From Protonemura montana (lineage: Eukaryota > Arthropoda > Insecta > Plecoptera > Nemouridae): a stretch of DNA of 64,000 bases. The DNA lies in the NCBI GenBank assembly GCA_947568835.1, contig OX387603.1:12238651-12302650 (forward strand), given 5' to 3'. A program made the position numbers and the translations under genes. The notes under the pieces were generated by a model. The model was not told the origin of the DNA. It worked only from the letters and a program-made list of their open reading frames with translations, and searched no databases. This document shows positions 1 to 12,466 of this stretch, piece after piece; the first letter of the stretch is position 1; the number at the start of each line of letters is the position of its first letter.

Positions 1-50
1 CCACCAATAGCAAAGGCAAACTCATTTGCACTATGTGGCCAATTCTAAGA

Positions 51-594
51 TGATTTCACCAACATCAGATTAAACTTAGTGTAAGCTTGATTTAAAAACT
101 TGGTCTATCAATAAGTGACATTTTGCAAACGTCAACCAAGTAAATTTAGGCAACACGCGTTAAACAATAAAAATGTAGCTTTAAGCACAGAGTTTAAATC
201 AAAGGGGAATGCTTTGTGGTATAGAAATTTGTTCCCGCTATGCTAGCACTATATTTTTTGAACATAAAGAGCGGTTTGAAATGTTTACCTCCATTGATAT
301 AGGTTCAGATTTTAAACAGAGATTGGCACAAAGAGAAAATAGTGACATCTATAAGATTAATTTTGTTTTGTGTTGTTTTACATTCATGTGTGGTATTCAG
401 AATTATGCAGGCATTACGCAGGCAACAATGCCTGCGTCAATGAATACCACACATGAATGTAAATTACCATATTTTTTCGAGTAAATATGTCATAATCTTC
501 TGTTAAACCTTTCTAAACTTTGGAATATCAGAAAAATTAACTTGACATTTAAATCTAAGTTTAAACCAAGTTTAGCTCAATGTTGGTGAAATCA
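51..594. mobile_element. MITE-like inverted-repeat element (544 bp)
   Basis: The two ends are inverted copies of each other. The left end begins TGATTTCACCAACAT and the right end finishes ATGTTGGTGAAATCA, a perfect 15-bp terminal inverted repeat. Looser similarity (a TAAACTT block, then a GTTTAAACTT-like block) continues for about 40 bp inward. The interior is AT-rich and has no transposase-like frame; a 91-codon ORF inside it is not recognisable. A long perfect hairpin lies near the centre-right. No clear target-site duplication is visible. I read it as a non-autonomous DNA transposon of unassigned superfamily. Confidence 0.6.
380..460. repeat. Perfect 20-bp hairpin nested in the MITE-like element
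   Basis: Positions 380-399 and 441-460 are exact reverse complements (arm ACATTCATGTGTGGTATTCA). Inside the loop a second perfect 9-bp hairpin (ACGCAGGCA at 416-424 with TGCCTGCGT at 429-437) has a 4-nt loop. The whole 81-nt stretch would fold into a stacked stem, either part of the transposon's structure or a small foldback inserted within it. Confidence 0.75.
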
Positions 595-707
595 GGCATC
601 AAACAAACAGGATCACTCTCCCACCGAGAGAAAATATACCGCTTGGCAGTTTTGCAGCACCAATGTCCACCGCCCCACAAAAGAAACAAACAGAAAGCAA
701 GACTCAC

Positions 708-3700
708 AATCTGCGCACGCCACGCGTTTCACCGGCTCCCTGCTCTTGTGACACGAGTGACCAGGAGCAGCGGCCGGTTTGGCACCTGCAGCTCGCGCTG
801 CCGACTTGACCAGGTCGGGCAGCGGCTGGCACGTGTGTCCGGAGTGTCCGTGCGTCTGCGTCGTAGAGTGCCGCACGATGTGGTGGATTCCACACTCCGA
901 CACGGGCAGTGGCTTCCGCATGCCTGTCGAAGTGCCCGCCGATGACGGGGTGGGCGGTGTGGGAGTGCCAGCCTGCAAGGACATCGGGAGTTAAGCGCAT
1001 GGTTTTTCTGACTTACTCAAACACATTTAGATTCTAGTATTGATTATTTAGTATCTCTTTTTCTAAATTACAGGGCAACCTTAGGGCAGTGGTCGTTTTT
1101 TTGCGAAGATAGTGTCACATTAGCGCTTAGACTCTTTTCCACGGCAATTTGAGCTCAGGATATAAAATCTATACATGTGTGTGTGGGCAGACCCAACTAA
1201 ATGTCGAACATTTATGACTGGTATCACTTGGCAGTTCAACAGCTCCCAAGTACTTCACAACTACTTCTAATGACTCACCGGCAAAGAGGTCCTGAGCGAG
1301 GCCATCGGTGCCGTCGTCGCTTTGCCTACTGGTTCCATCTTGGCCTTGCTTGGGCTGGTTTGCGTCGCCATTGAGCTCAGATCTCTAACCGCAGGAGACT
1401 TGGGTAGCGCCGCTGCAATGCTGGCCACCAGACCCGCACCCAGAGATTTGCAAGGAGGAGTCTTGCAAGGAGGAGTCTTGCACGGTGGATTTTTGCACGG
1501 TGGCGTCTTGCATGGTAGGCTCTTGCAAGGAGGAGTCTTGCAAGGAGGAGTCTTGCAAGGAGGCATCTTTGAGGGAGGCGTCTTACAGAGGGCGGTCTTG
1601 CATGGCAGTGCCTCTGGCGGCGTTTTACACGGTGGTGACTTGTTCGCCACAGCCTGCAGGGAAAAATGAGAAAACTTACTATTATTATCACAATGCCAAA
1701 TATACGTCTATTATGTGAAATATCAATTACAGGCATTAATCAATTAAATAAGATAAGCAAACTGTTAAACCTGCTAATGGAGCATTAAAGCCAACGTGGA
1801 AAAAAACAAACGGCTGAACATGTATGGATGACTAAAATATATTAGAGTTGCTGTTCTACAGGGAATAGACATTGCAGGTGAATAGCAAGTAGCTGAATCA
1901 AGTTAGTAAAAAATCACCAATGTGGCAAGCAGCCAATGAAGAACAATATAACCACTACTAGCTAAATCAAGAACATCAACTAACCTTTGTTTAAGTCGAT
2001 TACAAAACAACAGTTACATTTACCTGGCCCTAATGTTGAAATGCACAAAATGCTGGCTGCTAATTAAAAATTCATCGAGTTCATCTACGCAATCTCACCT
2101 TGACCGCTCCGTCCGGCACCGCCGTAGCCTGGTTCCAAGCGAGCGGATACAGGTCGTCGTCGTCGTCAGCTCGGTGCCCGCCAACGCCATTGACATGCGG
2201 GAAGCAGTGCATGGCGGCCGCAGCCAGCCCGCCAGCTGGAGGGAGACGTGAGCAGGGGGCAAGCAACGTGCCGACAGGTGGTAGGCGCGCACAAGCGGGT
2301 GGGCTCGCACACGAACGACAATCACACGGCGCAATCAAGTCTGGCTCACCGCCGACAGCGCCCTCCGAGTCCGCTCGCCGACCGCCTGATTTAAGGCCCA
2401 TCTGCGGAATGGTTTTTGGCTATGTTGACAAATGATGATCTGGATATTGCAGTGGGAAGAAGATCTTCAAAGTTTTTTTTTTAACTGGTCAACAGGGTTG
2501 TGCAAACTGTTCAAAATGGGAACCGAACTGAAATCAGGGCAGCAAGCCGATTTAACCTCGCCAGTCCATACCTGTTGGTACAGTGCCGCAGCTGCATCTG
2601 GCGCAGCGCCCAGCGCGCCGCAAGTCAGCAGGTGAGCCAGCGAGCACTCGTCGCACGCACACCGGCCAGCACACCCGCCGCACGGCGCCGCTGCCTCTCC
2701 GTCTGCCTCCGCCCCCTCGGCTGCTGCCCCGCACAACCGCAGGCTTGCCAGGGACATGAAGCGCTCGTCCAGCTCACGGAGCTCCGACGCTGTCTTGTTC
2801 CACATTTTCTTCTGAACGAGCTTGCGCTGCGCCTTGAACAGTTCCCAATCTTGGCGCAGGCTCAGCTGCTTGGCTTTCAGCACGGCTTGCTCTTGGCTGG
2901 AATTGAAAGTGGAAACAGACTTTAAGCAAGTGGAGAGTTAAAGGGGGATTGGTATTGACTGAAACAAAAAGAGGAACACCTTTTAAGCTGAAATGTGAAA
3001 CGAGAGGCATTTTTGTATTGTCAATATTGACAATGGAATTTAAACTGGCCAAAAAAGACTGACTGGAAGTAAGTGCAATGGGGAGAAGGACCTTCGAACA
3101 AGTACCACTATTTGAACAGAACTTCAGACAGCCATCTGGTTATTTTTAAGAAGTATTTATGGAATGATTATCAGCTAAAAAAAAAAGCTTGTAAAAACCA
3201 GTTTGTATGTGCAATGTATGGTTTCGCTGAACGGCTCGAGACTCACTTGTACTTGTCTACGTGCACCTCCACGTTGCGCCACTGACCGCCGACGAGGGTC
3301 ATCTCGTCGTCGAAGCCGAGATATCGGTAAACGAGTTCGCAGTATGAGTCGTTCTTCCCAGGAAGCAGATTCCGGAGCTAATTTCGGAAAAAAATTACAA
3401 GTTAGTTGCTGCTACAACTGAAATTTTATGCTCTTATAAGCTATGAAGTAAATCATGTGTGCAATGAGTTCAAGATGCAAATATAGTCACTAGTCTTCGA
3501 TTCCAAACCTATTTAACATTTCCTACATTTTTTAAGCCTGTTAAAAAATTAAGTAGTAACAGTTGGTGGCACTTAAGCCAATTATCGCCGTTAATATTAG
3601 CTGTGTTATGCCCCACAGCGCCTTGAATGTGTCCTGATTACCGCATCGCAACATGTTCTCTCCTTAAAGCACCTACGCAAACTCAGTGCTCCCATCGCAA

Positions 3701-6700
3701 TGCCTTCATCAGTACACATAATGGAAGACCACTCGAAATGGTCATTCATATGATAGTTTTTGTTTCAAATCTATCGTTTCAAAGCTAAAAAGTTAAAAAG
3801 TTTATTGTGTGCCCCGGTAAGACATTCCTTGGTACAAGAACCCACAATAAAAAAGCGATTGTCTACCTGAGCAATATATCGCGGTAGGTTATCTTGCACA
3901 TGAGAGTCCGTATAGACGCTGGTGAGGTACATGTGCTTGTTGAACAGCTCCCATGTGAGATGGAAACGCTCCAAATGGCTAGTTTCAAGCTCCACCAGCA
4001 CGGGAGTTAGCTGCCGGGCTGCCCAGCAGATGCCGTCATACCGGTCCAGCAGCCCTGGAAAAGCGACAAAACACACACACCAACCTGTTAAAATCGCTCG
4101 GCATGCCAGTGCGACAAAACAAAGACAGTTAAGGCCCTAGATCACCCCCTGGACAATCTCCCATAGCAGACCTATTTTTTGAGCGTTTTTGTGACTAACC
4201 CGTAAGAGATAGCCTTACATGGAAAAAAGAAAGTTGTTGATAAAGGATTGAGGAAGGTCTGTAGTGAGGTCGATTCTGGATTTTTTTGGCACGAAGGGAC
4301 GTTAATCAATTTAAAAAAGTGGAATATTTGGTAGTTTTGCGGTCTTTAATAAATAAAAACTAAAAGGAAATTGAAAAATCGGCCACGCTACTGACCAAAT
4401 TTCATCCTTTAGCTACAATATTGCCACTGGTTAATATGGTCTATCTTGAACAGCCTTGCCGCAAAAACGCTCAAAAATAAACTCTACATTTTCGATATTT
4501 GTGCACTGCTCGCAACCCCTGTGTTATGCGAGATAGGCAACTTATCTTTCAAATTCTAAGCCCCGCCTCCTGCTGTCAATCTTTTGCTTTGGCTTGTGAG
4601 ACTGCTTGTGAGGGTTTGTGTACCTGCTGCCGAGCACAGTTTATCTTGGTAAAGGGCATTTAGGTGATACACACACTTAGGTAGAAAAATAAAATTGCTA
4701 AGAAGCGTTGCTTCTAAAGCAAACCGTCCCGTGGACATGGATAGTCCGTCGACTTTGTCGTCAAAGTGAAGGTATGTTTTCAGTTCACATGAGTTTTTTT
4801 GTGACGGCGGCCGAACGACACTTGAAAGTGCGTTGTAAAGACATGTTAGTAGTAGTGTTTTTTGTAAATTGTTTTTCGAGACCACTTTTTTTTTTTTTTT
4901 GCAAATTGATGTCAATTTTTAACTTTGTTTGCTCTTTGTGCTGGTTCGGTAGTTTTCACATACCATAAATATCGCTACGCTCATTTAAAAATTGTTTTTT
5001 GAATAACATAATAAAAAGTACAATATAAGACAAATGAGAAATAGGTTTAATTTATTTTCTTTTATTGTGTTGTTATGTTTGGTATGTGTAGGTATGTTTG
5101 GTAACAGGTAGCATTCGCCCGTGTCCGTGCCTTTGGGCGCGCTAACATGGGGTCGCCGCCTAGGCCGCCGCACTCAGGGTTTTGCAAAAACGATGCTACG
5201 AAGTTCACGTCTCACAAGGCGACCAGCGCCAAAGTTGTAGCCAACACTTCAGGCTAAACAGTAGTGTGATTTATTCATTTTTTGGCAAATTTTTTTGTTT
5301 TTAACCTATAAATAGTGCGGTATTACTGGGTTTTTGATTTTTTAAACTATTTTTAGTATTTTACGACTACCTTTAACCAAGTATCCCACATTATTACTAC
5401 TTAAAATATAGTTATCATCAATCCGCGTCGATTGAGACTATGTAAAACTTTCTAAGCTAAAAAATGAAAGAGTTATTGGTTTTATTAGATTTTTCGATTG
5501 TTTACAAAATCGAAATCAAAATCGAATACATGTTTACTCCGCGTGGAGTAAGTAACTTGCTTGAGGAATTTACAACTAATAATATCACGATTTGCAGTCA
5601 CGTGACAAGCAAAAAGTTCAGCCCCTTTGAGCTTAAATCTCACACCCCCTGTCAATCAAAATCTCGAAAAGCAAAAGCCTTGCCAGGGATCTAGAGCCTT
5701 AATTTAGTCACATCCTTGCTCTGTTTGTAGCACAAGCTGGAAAACTATGCTGATTTTGTAAAGGGTGCCAAAGAAGAACATTTGTATGCTAGAAACCATA
5801 CCAATAAAACATACGCTTGATAAACTTGGAGTGGCATTTTTAGATTTGAGCCTAAAGTCGTTTCTAATTGTTTATACAACAAATTAACTAGAATGCAGAA
5901 TGTTAGAATCAAAACTGCACAGCGTAACAAAAATATTCGGTCCCTTATCTTACTTATAAACATTGCCAAGTTGGCAGCCTGGAAAACACACTCAACCAGT
6001 CCTCAGTTAACATCCTTTCATAACATGAATTGCAAAAATTCTCCTTAAATATTACAGAAATATAATTGATTGCTTTTACAGACCATAGGTGCATGATTCA
6101 GCAGGCATCGTTTTTCCAGGCCGTACCAAACAAAAACAAGAAAAGCAACGGATGTTTCTGGCCGTGCCCTTAATGATGTTTTTGCTTCTAATGCTAGATC
6201 ATTGTTTTGCACTGTTCTCAAAAGCTTTAGGCAGTGGTAGGAAGCTAATGACACCTGATCAGTATGTGACATTTGAGAGCCGGTGGTTTGCGGAAATACC
6301 AAATTATTTATCTTTTACGAAAAGGTTTCAAACGGGTGGCAAAATCCCTCTGAAGCTACACCATCAGTAATCTGAGAATCTTTAGAATAATTAGAATTGA
6401 CTTGTTTTTATCCTGGGCCCTAGAATTTAGGTGCTCCAGATACTTAACTATTGTGCAGCTTACCCCAAAAATTAAATGCCTCTATTTTGATAACATTTTA
6501 TCCAACATCAAAGAAGGTGATACATGATACATCTAATAAAAATTGCCATTATTGGTTTTGGTTTACTTGTCAGCAAGTCGGAAAGATTGCCAAGAGACCT
6601 TGTTTTACTGATACCCTTTACTGAGTCCGCAGGGTTTTTCTGAATGTCTGTTGCCACGAGACACTGGTATGTTAAGGTTAAACAGACTTAAGGGATATGA

Positions 6701-8377
6701 TTTTGTTGCTTCTGACCCTCCAATACAAAAATTACTGAACCCATTTAAAAATGTCACCGTCACAAACTAGGGGTAACTAAAGGTGCTGCCTTCTGAACTA
6801 CAAAATATTTACCTGTATGGACAGCAAAAGCATACACGTAAACGGCAAGGTTACCTGTTATAAAAGTGCGAGGCAGATCGACAGTCTGTTCTTCCTTATC
6901 GATGAGGGCCATCAGCTCGTTTTTAACCCCGTAGACAAAGTCTTGGACAACTCGTTCGAGCCTCTGGAAAAGCTGGTGGGGGTCGCGAGCGCAAAGCCTA
7001 AAACAAGAGAGCAAGCATGTAATTTGGTTGGCTCTTCTTCTTGCATCTTTGTTCCAGGTTTTGTACATAGCCTTGCAGGTTTTGTGCTTGTACCTTGGCA
7101 TAAAAATACCATTCGAGATCTGTTATTTTTGCATAATTCTCTTTCTACACCCAGGTTAGTCTATGAAACCAATCTCACAACATTAATATCTGTGAAACCA
7201 ATATGTCACTTCATCAATAAATGGGGGTTCAATTTTTATCTTTAATATTCTATTCAACTTCGCCAATACAGTTCCGATAATGTATGTCAACAAAATATCA
7301 TTAGTGGTAACTAATGCAAGACTTGATTTATGAATTGTGGCGTAAATTAGTTCACTCAAGTTAACTGTGTTGCATAAACTTGTTCTGTCTCAAACAAACT
7401 CGGAAAGATATTTTGGAGTAGGTGAAAGAAGAAAATTATGCTCTATCTAGGTGAACTACGTGACTGTAAGGTTAATAATTTGTCTATGTAACTAACTGTA
7501 AACTAGGTATTGCTGACTACTTACTTGTGGATAAGATCTTTGATCTTCGGGCCATTGTCTTCGAAGTCAAAATTCTTTGGCCGTGCTGTTGCAGAGAAGT
7601 GATAGACAGAACGTATGTACCATCGCAACTCCATCCAGTACGAGGTGAGCCGTTGTAGTTCCTCATCGTGTTCCACCGCCAGTTGTCTGGAAATTGGAAT
7701 CATGTTCAGCCAGGCCAAGCAGTTTTAAAAACTCCGAACGTTTAATATAATTAAACCATGGCACATCTTTTAAAAATAGAGTTTTATAGCTGGTAATGAC
7801 CTATTATTCAAGGCCTAAAATTATTGGACTCTACAATCACGTCTTTTTTAACAGAGCTTAAAACATCAATGAAATGCATGACATGTTTGACTCACCTTCT
7901 ACTCTTGCATGCTTCACACGTACAGTCGCCAGCCTGGTCCACCGCGGACTTCGGGCTAGCGCTAGCAGGCTCATATGATAACCTTCCCTGCTTCTCATCG
8001 AGCAATTCATCTCCCTGGTTCGGTAAAATAAAAAAGTTCTGTGTTATCACAAATAAGCATTTATCAGTCGTCAAAACTAGGGTAACACAAGGCAAGCAAT
8101 TGCCTAGTTCACCTAGGTGAGCAAGGTAGAATGTACCAACCACAAATATCTCCAGTCCATTCAAGTCACCGCCACCCTCCGTGTCAACACTCGATTCCGA
8201 GGACTTCTCGTCACCACTAGGGGCACCGTCAGCTTCTTCCCTCACAAATTCTTCTATAATTTCGTGCGGCATTTCATCTTTCTCGCCATCCCCGCATTCT
8301 TTGCCAAGAACGTCACCCATGTTTCCAATTTTGTAGCTCTTTCGTTTCTTTGATTTCTCGATATCCAAGCAACTCAT
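708..8377 (-). CDS. FAM193A: FAM193-family protein, 10 exons, 3' end beyond window
   Basis: Exons on the minus strand, in gene order: 8377-8141, 8014-7896, 7686-7525, 6997-6855, 4054-3867, 3377-3247, 2896-2572, 2401-2099, 1653-1279, 972-708. All other borders are GT-AG and every junction keeps phase, giving about 749 codons. The first donor could be 8141 or 8144. Conserved FAM193A-like blocks include CEACKSRRQLAVEHDEE, a CARDPHQLFQRLE segment, a WELFNKHMYL segment, NLPRYIAQLRNLLPGK, a DWELFKAQRK coiled-coil-like stretch, and the Cys cluster RCACDECSLAHLLTCG. A second cluster (CDCRSC) and a His/Cys stretch follow. The start is the first in-frame ATG (8377), with A at -3; a KKRK basic patch follows. 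The molecular function of the family is poorly defined. The conserved C-terminal FAM193 domain is not present, so the gene runs off the left edge. Exon 1653-1279 carries an unusual CKTPP repeat. Whether this is orthologous to vertebrate FAM193A or FAM193B is not decidable here. Confidence 0.88.
1446..1653 (-). repeat. CKTPP minisatellite inside a FAM193 exon
   Basis: A degenerate 15-bp tandem repeat (plus-strand unit GCAAGGAGGAGTCTT) runs through the 5' part of exon 1653-1279. In the coding frame it makes about 12 pentapeptides of the form Cys-Lys-Thr-Pro-Pro, with variants CKNPP, CKSLP, CKTAL and SKMPP. The repeat is in frame and the exon's acceptor, donor and phases agree with its neighbours, so it appears to be translated. 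It adds about a dozen Lys and Cys residues to a probably disordered linker. Confidence 0.8.
4055..6854 (-). other. FAM193A: Large FAM193 intron (2.8 kb)
   Basis: AT-rich intron between the exons ending at 6855 and starting at 4054. It holds one inverted-repeat element (4166-4487) and poly-T tracts near 4886-4900. Several ORFs of 60-120 codons occur on both strands (for example near 4556-4915 and 6089-6370), but none resembles a known protein or has matching splice sites. I see no further gene in it. Confidence 0.7.
4166..4487. mobile_element. Short inverted-repeat element (MITE-like, 322 bp)
   Basis: Arms of about 26 bp at 4166-4191 and 4462-4487 are inverted copies around the core TTTTTGAGCGTTTTTG, with a few mismatches. 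Weaker similarity continues inward. The element lies in an intron, is AT-rich and lacks a coding frame. Probably an old non-autonomous DNA transposon copy. No target duplication is evident. Confidence 0.45.
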
Positions 8378-8874
8378 TCTCCGACACAAGTTGACAGGTT
8401 AACTTAGAACCTATCGAAGAATGATTCGGCGATGAGGGACGAGAGAAAACTCCAACGTTCGGTAGCTTACCATCCAGCAAGTGATCAAAAGCAACTTGGG
8501 AAAATATTCGCTCAACGCTCAAAATCAATATGGCGCCTGGCGTTAGCGGGATGATTCTATTTTCTACCGTAAGGGAGCGCGTAATTCAAAATCGACAATT
8601 TTAGTTTAAATTTTTCCTTCATGTTTATTAGTTGTAGCCCATGATAACATAACAATTTGGCAATTTCGTCGCTAGATTATGAGTGTGGAATTGCCTCTAG
8701 TTCCAAATGAATACCGTGTAAAATAAAATAATACTTTCCCAATTGAATTTCCAAATGAAGTCGAGAATTGATATAGAAGGCGTACCACGTAGATGGCGGT
8801 GGGATAGGCATTTGCTACACTTTAACTGGCAGCTTTGAGGTTAATGTGTCAAAATTTTCTTTGCCTAGCTCGTT
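8378..8874. promoter_or_regulatory. Shared divergent promoter region, FAM193 / TM2D2
   Basis: The start codons of the minus-strand FAM193 gene (8377) and plus-strand TM2D2 (8875) are 497 bp apart and head-to-head. The interval must hold both 5' UTRs and both promoters. No clear TATA box is placed for either gene, as is usual for housekeeping genes. Sharing of elements is inferred from spacing alone. Confidence 0.5.
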
Positions 8875-10020
8875 ATGGGCACAATTTTGTTTCTGATATT
8901 ACTATGTTCGCTTGGTATTCGTGGCTCGGCAACACCATCTGTCGATTGTACGCCAGAGACTCCGCATATTGCTCTAGTAAACTGCGCATTCCTGTAAGCT
9001 GCAACAAGTTGTCAGAAATTTTCTTAATCTTGTAACTACTTTTGGTTCTTAATTACCTTGCTTTTTCTTTGTAGGCCATTAGAATTTTTGCATTGTGATG
9101 AGCCCATCGATCACAAAGGAAATGAGACTGCTAAAATAGTAGAAGACCGCGGGTGTGTCAAGGTATGCAAACTTACTATGTAGCACGTACATGTACCTAG
9201 TCACAATCTGTTTCATAGCATGGCTAACAAAGCAGCTAAATTTTTCTTCACTTCTCTTTACTTGGCTATAATTAACGTTTTTTCTTTAACTTATACATTT
9301 AAGGTGTATTCTTGGTGTAAAATCTTAAAACTTCAACCTATTTGGCAAATATGGTCACAAAAAAAAGGTCGGTTTATATCACATACAATTGGGTTCTAAG
9401 TTGAGAACACAAAATTTGTTCTAATCAGAGCAGGTGTTTGTCCACTATTTTTCAAACAAACACATAGAAAAAGAAAAAAACTCGAGTTACTTTTTCCTAG
9501 GATTTCTGATATTGAAGATTTTGCATTGCTTGCCAAGCCTATTAATGATGGTTGATGTTTTATTACAGCAGAATGTGATATTGAAAAGGCTTTCTGTGTG
9601 ATTTTCAGTTCGGTGGCTATCGCTATCAAGATGTCGAAAAGGCGAAGGTTTTATGTACCGTGCTCGCTGATATCGAATGTTGTGGGCCACGTACGTTCCT
9701 AAAGGGTGGCTTTCCCTGCATCAAGTAAGCAACAAAAATTAGTTAAACTTTTTTTATTTATTATTTTTTTGTTTAACTTGATCAAATATGTTCCATTACT
9801 TAACAGGTACAGCGGCCATTACTTTGCAACCACGCTGATCTACAGCATTTTGCTAGGTTTTTTGGGAATGGACCGCTTTTGCCTGGGCCAAACGGGCACA
9901 GCAGTAGGCAAACTTCTCACGCTTGGGGGAGTGGGGATTTGGTGGGTAATTGATATCGTCCTCCTAGTCACCAACAGGCTACAGCCAGAAGATGGAAGTA
10001 ACTGGAATCCAAATGTTTGA
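8875..10020 (+). CDS. TM2D2: TM2 domain-containing protein 2
   Basis: Exons 8875-8993, 9075-9162, 9609-9724 and 9807-10020 join in phase to 178 aa. An N-terminal signal peptide ([19 protein letters not shown]) is followed by a short Cys-rich luminal region with paired Cys residues ([19 protein letters not shown]). The TM2 domain follows: two transmembrane helices around residues 112-163 separated by the DRFCLG turn (DRF at 130-132), with the family signature [12 protein letters not shown] and the terminal GSNW. TM2D proteins are conserved membrane proteins; the Drosophila members (almondex, amaretto, biscotti) act with Notch signalling. The start was chosen because it opens directly on the signal peptide; a longer upstream ORF is in another frame. 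It is slightly shorter than the human protein because the pre-domain region is short. Confidence 0.93.
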
Positions 10021-12466
10021 CAGTAGCCCTTTGTCCCTTCTTAAGATCACGAATGAGATGGCTGTCCCTTAAGGTTGTGTCGATGCTGATTTGAAATTAA
10101 TTGTTAAAAATGGGTGTTGCAATCAGTGCCTGTTCACCATTCTACTTAAAAAACTGGAAAATTAGAACTATCTTGCAACCATCTGGAATTATTTGAGGAA
10201 AAACCGACTATGGTTTAAACTCCCTGTTTAAGTTTCTTTCCTATAGAACATGTCACTGCATGATTCAAGGTGCAAGGCCTTCTGGTTTTACAGGTATTGA
10301 CTATTGCAACATGGCTTGAAGATGAACTATCTTCAAGCCATGTTCTAGGGATCTTTGTAGGGTGTATTTAGCTACAACTTATGAAACTTACCTAAACAAA
10401 TTTCTTTGTACTTAGTGACATTGAGGAGAGTATCACTTGGAGTTCAGGTGGGTAGGAATATCAATGAATCATCAAGAAATGTTATTGTTACTGGTTAATA
10501 CATTCTTTGTTAATACTAGTATTTAGTTGGTTAATTTAATTTATTGAAACACTCTTGTCTTGTATTATTGGCATGTGATAGCTGTTGTCCAGCTGGTTTA
10601 TCGACAAATTTGTTGGATTATAAATTTACGTAAGCACGGCATATGACAAATAGGTACAGATTGGATTAAGTGTGCCAAAAGACTGAAGATTAAGTTTGGT
10701 GACAAAGATACAGACACAATCTAGCATTGTGTTGTCGTCGTCACCTTCTATTCGAAATAAAAACAGTCCTTTTTGTCATCGTGCAATGAGAGATTTAAAA
10801 AAGTGGTTATTTTTTCTCTGTAAATAAATTTTTATAAACCAAAGTGTAACTGTATTCATAAGTCATTGTAATTGGAATGGAGAAAAAAATGGGAAATTTT
10901 TGGTGGGAAGAATAGGTAATGTGAAGCCATCTTCCTTTTTTAAATTAAAATTACTCAACACTTTTTGCAACATTATTTTATTTTATTTTTCCCAAAATCA
11001 ACCCTGTAATATAATATCAATCTGGAGTAAATTTACAAGCACCTTTTAGGTACCTGCACGAACGGTTAACCAGTTCAAAATCACAACAATAAACCACTTA
11101 GGAGCCCATACCTATAAAAATTGCTAAATAGTAAATATAAATATAATATTTCCCTTGTAAAAAAAATACGTATCAAAAATATGACAATAACAACAAAGTG
11201 TGCTTTAAGTAATAGATAGACATATTTCAATTCAATAAAATCAATGTGAACTGTGAGGCCATTTTAACAGGTTACCCTCGAACATCAAACTAGCGACACT
11301 GCATCGTCAGAAAAAATGCGCTAGCGTTCGTAATTTCATTTCACAAAGAAGCACAAACCAAGAATAACGTTTCATGACTAAATTCTGCAAAATCACATAA
11401 CAGCTAGTGGATGCCGTAAAATGGCTGAGAAAGTAACATCCCCCATGTAAATATTATATAACCAAGTTTGCAAAATAGGAATTTAAGTCTTGCCACGAGC
11501 AATTAAACTCTCACAAACACAATGGCATCACTTCTTTGCAGTAATAAATATTTCCACAAATGAAACGAGAGTAATGAGTATTTTCCTTTTTTTTTTTATA
11601 TAAATAAACCAACTGTGACCTAGTTCAGTAATAGAATTGTGAAATTAATATTACAATCAATCCTTCATACTAATAACTGAACGAGAGGTGTCGAGCTTCT
11701 TGGTTTACATAGAGATTGTCAATTCACATACAAGATGAATTTAACTGTATGGGTGGTGTTAGATGGTCCTACCTTCATAAGCAAATGTTAATAAATAATA
11801 ATGATATATTTCTTATTTTCTCATGATATGATCATAAATACAGTGATATTGGAGCAAATGAGCCATGGAAGCATGAGTGTGGGACTTGCGGAACTGTCAA
11901 TATGTCGCCAGGAACTTGGTTATGAATGCTGCGGCCAGTTAACATACCATTTAACATGGTAGGCCGCTAACTTTGAGCCTGTGTTAATAGTTAAGAGACA
12001 TCATTATCTATTTCAGCTTTATCCAGTGTTCCAGCTTCAGCAGCTAATTTTAAGTTCTGCAAGTTCACCGTCTTAATCAATTCTAGCAACAATGAAGAAA
12101 TGGATTCAGGAACTTTTGGCTAGCAGTAGAGTCTATGAAAAAAAATCATTAGATTGCTAAATTTAGACATCTTTGTGACTCGCGTTATTTTTGCTTAAGA
12201 AAGTCCCCACTGGTGATTAGTTCCCGTTAACGAATCATGGGTGTTACACATAGGTTTTGTTACATTTACTATCACTTATATGAAAACAGTTGGATTTCAT
12301 CTATATAACTTGAGATAAAACATCAATTATTTTTCTCACCTACCTAAGTTCATAAAGCCAGTCATTTTAATAGGTACACTACTGATATTCTAGTACATTG
12401 TTAACCAAATCTTGGACCCGATGAAAGCGTTGCGTTCCGTTGTGATGCAAGAGATGGCAAGTCTTC
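10021..12466. other. Convergent 3' region between TM2D2 and QDPR
   Basis: AT-rich, with no ORF of note. It contains the TM2D2 3' UTR, with candidate AATAAA signals at 10756-10761 and 10823-10828 and a perfect hairpin at 10308-10344. It also contains the 3' UTR of QDPR read leftward, with a candidate signal (AATAAA on minus) at 10977-10982. Transcripts from the two strands may come within a few hundred bases of each other or overlap. Confidence 0.6.
10308..10344. repeat. Perfect 16-bp hairpin in TM2D2 3' UTR
   Basis: AACATGGCTTGAAGAT (10308-10323) and its exact reverse complement (10329-10344) flank a 5-nt loop, about 290 bp downstream of the TM2D2 stop codon and before its first poly(A) signal. 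It would form a very stable stem in the mRNA. It is shorter than a usual microRNA precursor. Confidence 0.7.

Noticed and set aside
1322-1669. Plus-strand ORF rich in LQGGV/LHGGV, resembling a pentapeptide-repeat protein
   Set aside because: It is the antisense shadow of the CKTPP minisatellite. The minus frame fits the FAM193 exon chain with correct splice phases.
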